NCBI GenBank assembly: GCA_016742295.1 | Contig: JACVCA010000040.1 | Span: forward strand, 1 to 8,569 | Length of the DNA: 8,569 bases | Source: Alphaproteobacteria bacterium | GTDB taxonomy: Bacteria > Pseudomonadota > Alphaproteobacteria > JAGOMX01 | Direction: 5' to 3' | Notes under the pieces: model-generated | Told to the model about the DNA's origin: nothing | What the model saw: only the letters and a program-made list of their open reading frames with translations | The model's database searches: none | In this document: positions 6,037 to 8,569 of the stretch, piece by piece | Layout: each line of letters opens with the position of its first letter | Position numbering within the stretch: the first letter of the stretch is position 1 | Translations under genes and position numbers: made by a program

Positions 6037-6708
6037 ATGACTCACTCTTCACCCTTATTAAAAGGCCCTTCTTTAAAACCATTGTCCCAAACCTCTCCTG
6101 AACACCTGGTGATTTTTCTCCATGGATATGGTTCAAACGGTCATGATCTCATAGGGTTGGGACGGGCATGGCAGAAAGTACTTCGGACAACAGAATTTAT
6201 AGCTTTTCATGCCCCCACCCCTTGTAGTGAATCACCTTATGAACAAAGCTACCAATGGTTCAATCTTAGCAATTTTGATCAGGCACTTATGAATGAAGGC
6301 ATTTCCCAAACTGTGCCACTTTTAAATGCCAGTATAGACAAATATCTAGAAGAGAGAAATTTGTCCGATCATAACCTTGCTTTGGTTGGTTTCTCCCAAG
6401 GAACTATGATGGCCCTTAGCGCAGGCCTCGCAAGACCCAATCCGTGTGCAGGTATTGTAGGATATTCGGGGATTTTTATTGATAGACCAGGAACTCCTGT
6501 AGCTTCATTACCAGAAATCCTCCTTATACATGGAGATCATGATCAAGTCGTTAATATTGAATATTTACCACAATCTGCTCAACGCTTAAGCTCGCTTGGA
6601 GCAAAAGTCCGTACCCATATTTGTAAAGGTTTAGATCACACTATTGATAACACCGGTCTAATAATGGGGGCGCAGTTTTTGCGTGAGAGTTTCGAAAAGA
6701 CCACATAA
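6037..6708 (+). CDS. Carboxylesterase / phospholipase family alpha/beta hydrolase
   Basis: Serine hydrolase of the Abhydrolase_2 family (PF02230; YpfH and acyl-protein-thioesterase relatives), acting on short or medium acyl esters or thioesters, probably in the cytoplasm. Numbered from the ATG at 6037 (223 residues): oxyanion loop FLHGYGSNGHDL (27-38), nucleophile Ser120 in GFSQG, Asp169 in HGDHDQVV and His201 in GLDHTI complete the triad. WFNL (74-77) is also family-typical. There is no signal peptide. The frame opens at a TTG directly before the ATG; the ATG is preferred. The Shine-Dalgarno is poor. A 7-codon frame (6014-6037) ends in TGA overlapping the ATG as TGATG, so translational coupling is possible. 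mdh follows after 14 nt. Confidence 0.92.
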   Translation: MTHSSPLLKGPSLKPLSQTSPEHLVIFLHGYGSNGHDLIGLGRAWQKVLRTTEFIAFHAPTPCSESPYEQSYQWFNLSNFDQALMNEGISQTVPLLNASIDKYLEERNLSDHNLALVGFSQGTMMALSAGLARPNPCAGIVGYSGIFIDRPGTPVASLPEILLIHGDHDQVVNIEYLPQSAQRLSSLGAKVRTHICKGLDHTIDNTGLIMGAQFLRESFEKTT

Positions 6709-6722
6709 TAAGGGATAAAATT

Positions 6723-7673
6723 ATGACTCAACCTAAAATTGCTCTTATCGGCGCAGGTAACATCGGCGGAACCCTAGCTTTTCTAGCAGGCCTTAAACAA
6801 TTAGGTGACATTGTCCTTATTGATATTGCTGAAGGAATCCCCCAAGGAAAATCTCTTGATATTATCGAGTCTTCGCCTATTGAAGGGTTTGATGCTCAAT
6901 TTACCGGTACCAATGATTATGCGTATCTGGAAGGGTCAGATGTTGTTATTATTACAGCTGGCGTCCCTCGCAAACCTGGAATGAGTCGAGACGACCTTTT
7001 AAGCATCAACTGCAAAGTTATGAAAAGCGTTGCTGAATCGCTGAAACGTTATTGTCCGCAAACATTTGTAATCTGTATAACAAATCCTCTCGATGCCATG
7101 GTTTATGCTTTAAGGGAAATGAGTGGTCTCCCTCATCATATGGTCGTAGGAATGGCAGGGGTTCTAGACTCTGCACGTCTGCGATATTTCTTAAGCCTTG
7201 AACTTGCTGTTTCGGTTAAAGATATTTCCGCGCTCGTTCTAGGAGGTCATGGAGATACCATGGTACCTTTACCCCGCTATTCAACAGTTGGAGGCATTCC
7301 TCTTCCAGATATCGTTAAAATGGGTTGGCTAAGTCAACAACGCTTAGATGAAATTATTGAACGTACGCGTGGTGGTGGTGGTGAAATTGTTCAACTCCTA
7401 AAAACTGGATCAGCATTTTATGCCCCTGCGTCTTCGGCTATTGAAATGGCAGAAGCATATCTTAAAGATCGTAAACGAGTTTTACCTTGTGCCGCATGGC
7501 TTAATGGTGCTTACGGCATTAAAGATCTCTATGTCGGGGTCCCTGCGGTGATTGGCAAAAATGGTATCGAGCGCATTATCGAAGTTCCCTTAAATTCTGA
7601 AGAAAAGAAACAGTTCATGAAATCAGTTGAGGCAGTCCGAGGACTTATTGCAGCAGTTAAAGACTTTATGTAA
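6723..7673 (+). CDS. mdh: Malate dehydrogenase, LDH-like type III
   Basis: NAD-dependent interconversion of malate and oxaloacetate in the TCA cycle, cytoplasmic. At 316 residues it is a normal length for the homotetrameric LDH-like form typical of alphaproteobacteria. The NAD fold has GAGNIGG (10-16) and Asp34. The mobile loop VPRKPGMSRDDLL holds substrate arginines Arg83 and Arg89; Arg rather than Gln at position 83 marks malate over lactate specificity. Asn121 in ITNPLD, Asp149 and Arg152 in GVLDSARLRYF and the catalytic His176 in GGHGDTMVPL are all present. AAGGGA (6710-6715) precedes the ATG at 7-nt spacing, and the gene follows the esterase after 14 nt, so the two are probably one operon. 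In many alphaproteobacteria sucCD follow mdh; here noncoding DNA and a transposase do. Confidence 0.98.
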   Translation: MTQPKIALIGAGNIGGTLAFLAGLKQLGDIVLIDIAEGIPQGKSLDIIESSPIEGFDAQFTGTNDYAYLEGSDVVIITAGVPRKPGMSRDDLLSINCKVMKSVAESLKRYCPQTFVICITNPLDAMVYALREMSGLPHHMVVGMAGVLDSARLRYFLSLELAVSVKDISALVLGGHGDTMVPLPRYSTVGGIPLPDIVKMGWLSQQRLDEIIERTRGGGGEIVQLLKTGSAFYAPASSAIEMAEAYLKDRKRVLPCAAWLNGAYGIKDLYVGVPAVIGKNGIERIIEVPLNSEEKKQFMKSVEAVRGLIAAVKDFM

Positions 7674-7893
7674 GTTAGAGTGAAGCATTAATTATAGGCT
7701 TTTAAGTTGCAAATGGCAGTTTTCTGCACTTGTATTTCTAAAATCCCTCTTTATAGCCTGTAATATAGCTCGAAACCCACAATTTTTTCCTTAAAATCTT
7801 TCACTTGATAACACGTCCTAGAGTCCCTCATAAAATATTAAGCCCCTTCTATTAAAACTTTGCTGTTTCTCATTCTTAAAACCTAATCTTAGT
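7674..7893. other. Noncoding DNA after mdh with only a weak hairpin
   Basis: No gene seen. A small imperfect hairpin (7710-7732; CAA with TTG and GCAG with CTGC around a TTTT loop), followed by a broken T stretch, is the best candidate for ending the esterase-mdh transcript. It is weak and may be rho-assisted. The strong hairpin at 7901-7924 lacks T residues on this strand and does not serve mdh. Confidence 0.35.
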
Positions 7894-7924
7894 AAAAAAT
7901 GAAGCCCGAGTTTCCTCGGGCTTC
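7894..7924 (-). terminator. Rho-independent terminator, minus-strand transcript
   Basis: A perfect 10-bp stem GAAGCCCGAG/CTCGGGCTTC (7901-7910 with 7915-7924). On the minus strand it has a GAAA loop and is followed by A and six T (complement of 7894-7900). On the plus strand no T run follows, so it ends transcription arriving from the right, not that of mdh. Confidence 0.85.
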
Positions 7925-8060
7925 AAGTCTTCACAGAGTTTTCTCGTCGGGGGAGACGAAGGAGGCTGAAGTATCAGCACCCTTGAGTTCTCGCAAACTC
8001 ATGCTTTACTTATTACCGTATTTGCGCTCGATAACAAATACTTTATGACGATCTGTCATA
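7894..8060 (-). ncRNA. Candidate structured small RNA with six tandem hairpins
   Basis: Six perfect stems lie head to tail. In minus-strand order: TATGAC/GTCATA (8055-8060, 8044-8049), GTATTTG/CAAATAC (8035-8041, 8018-8024), TGAGTT/AACTCA (7996-8001, 7984-7989), GCTGA/TCAGC (7974-7978, 7965-7969), TCGTC/GACGA (7955-7959, 7944-7948; loop TCCCCC), then a 10-bp terminator with a GAAA tetraloop. The terminator polarity and GNRA loop assign it to the minus strand. CTCCT lies unpaired between stems 4 and 5, within CCTCCTT, the exact complement of a Shine-Dalgarno AAGGAGG, so it could act as an mRNA-binding regulator. Possible promoters: TTGAAA/GATATA (8082-8087, 8059-8064; it would start inside stem 1) or TTGATT/TATTAA (8123-8128, 8101-8106). 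It lacks the features of SRP RNA, tmRNA, 6S or RNase P RNA. A structured 3' UTR is the alternative. Confidence 0.5.
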
Positions 8061-8160
8061 TATCAAAATGTAATTCTACTTTTTCAACGTCATTCGTTTT
8101 TTAATATCTAAAGCCCAATTTAAATCAATCCTCCCTTCTTTTAAAAGGGTTGTGCATATA

Positions 8161-8569
8161 TAGCTAGTCTCACTTAAATTGAGTATACTTTTGAGGAAAT
8201 TCAAAGGAGGCATGCTGAATGACTTATTCATTAGATTTTCGCCAGAAAGTTCTTAGGATTAAAGCAAAGGAGAACCTCAGTTTTGCAGCAGTTGCTAAAA
8301 GATTTGATGTTGGCCTAGCAAGCGTAGTGAGATGGTCTAAGTCTATTGTCCCTAAAAAGACGCGCAATAGACCAGCAACAAAAATCAATATGGATGACCT
8401 TCAAAAAGACGTGATAACTTACCCAGATGCCTATCAATATGAACGAGCTAAGCGGCTTGGGGTGAGTAAGAATTGTGTTTGGCATGCCCTCAAAAGGCTA
8501 AATGTAACTTATAAAAAAAACCCTTGTGCATCCCAAAGCGGATCCAGAAAAACGCTTTGCTTTTTGCCA
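8161..8569 (+). mobile_element. IS630-family insertion sequence, left part only
   Basis: The transposase identifies an IS630-type element entering at the right edge. The left end is not fixed because the right terminal repeat is outside the window. A boundary near the TA repeats at 8157-8162 is assumed from the usual TA target and from a leader of about 60 nt with dyad character (CTCA and TGAG at 8169-8183, AGTATACT at 8182-8189). Confidence 0.5.
8219..8569 (+). CDS. IS630-family transposase, N-terminal part, frame break at A8
   Basis: Cut-and-paste transposase; only the N-terminal DNA-binding region is present. It opens MTYSLDFRQKVL. A first helix-turn-helix is at about 19-40 (LSFAAVAKRFDVGLASVVRW), then a basic linker KKTRNRP, then a second helix-turn-helix at about 72-96. 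AAAGGAGG (8203-8210) is 8 nt from the ATG, an ideal Shine-Dalgarno; the ATG at 8212 is too close and soon stops. At A8 (8513-8520) the zero frame continues as NPCASQSGSR, unlike the family. The frame starting ACC at 8520 reads TLVHPKADPEKRFAF, matching the usual IS630 continuation YKKTLxHPKADxEKR. Either programmed frameshifting or transcript slippage joins the frames, or the copy is dead. The DDE catalytic domain lies beyond the window. Confidence 0.88.
   Translation, partial: MTYSLDFRQKVLRIKAKENLSFAAVAKRFDVGLASVVRWSKSIVPKKTRNRPATKINMDDLQKDVITYPDAYQYERAKRLGVSKNCVWHALKRLNVTYKKNPCASQSGSRKTLCFLP

Noticed and set aside
7901..7924. Hairpin as the terminator of mdh
   Set aside because: On the plus strand its loop is TTTC and no T run follows; the T run and GAAA loop belong to the minus strand.
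8212..8256. ATG at 8212 as the transposase start
   Set aside because: Only 1 nt from the Shine-Dalgarno and in a frame that stops after about 14 codons.

Overview
This is an AT-rich window, apparently from an alphaproteobacterium. I base that on the type III (lactate-dehydrogenase-like) malate dehydrogenase, a LysR regulator beginning MDWDKLRIFH as many alphaproteobacterial ones do, and an IS630-type transposase. A PAAR-like injection-tip protein and a mix of housekeeping and accessory genes would fit a host-associated lineage such as an amoeba symbiont (Holosporales-like). That placement is inference.

Left block (1-1968, all minus strand): Sua5/TsaC-type threonylcarbamoyl-AMP synthase, thiol peroxidase (26-nt gap), then a peptide deformylase that runs off the left edge and has a good promoter of its own. 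This is translation and tRNA-modification housekeeping plus peroxide defence. Position 2086-2487 (plus) is a lone DUF4280/PAAR-like protein, convergent with a LysR-family regulator (2498-3385, minus).

Middle block: a noncoding stretch of about 460 nt, a textbook terminator (3842-3879), a secreted outer-membrane beta-barrel protein (3902-4594, minus) and an orphan ABC-type substrate-binding lipoprotein (4730-5818, minus). The divergent intergenic region 5819-6036 is rich in palindromes: two TTTAGC dyads, a LacI-type operator-like 14-bp palindrome and a TTGACA promoter. It drives a plus-strand pair, an alpha/beta-hydrolase carboxylesterase and malate dehydrogenase (14-nt gap, probable operon).

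Right block: between mdh and the transposase, 7894-8060 holds a run of six perfect hairpins. The last, read on the minus strand, is a GAAA-capped rho-independent terminator, and an anti-Shine-Dalgarno CCTCCTT lies between two of the stems. This looks like an undescribed structured small RNA or a structured 3' UTR, and is the most interesting item here. The window ends inside an IS630-type transposase whose conserved reading moves to another frame at a run of eight A (frameshifting or decay).

No tRNA, rRNA or CRISPR array was seen. Promoter calls are by eye and are weak unless stated.
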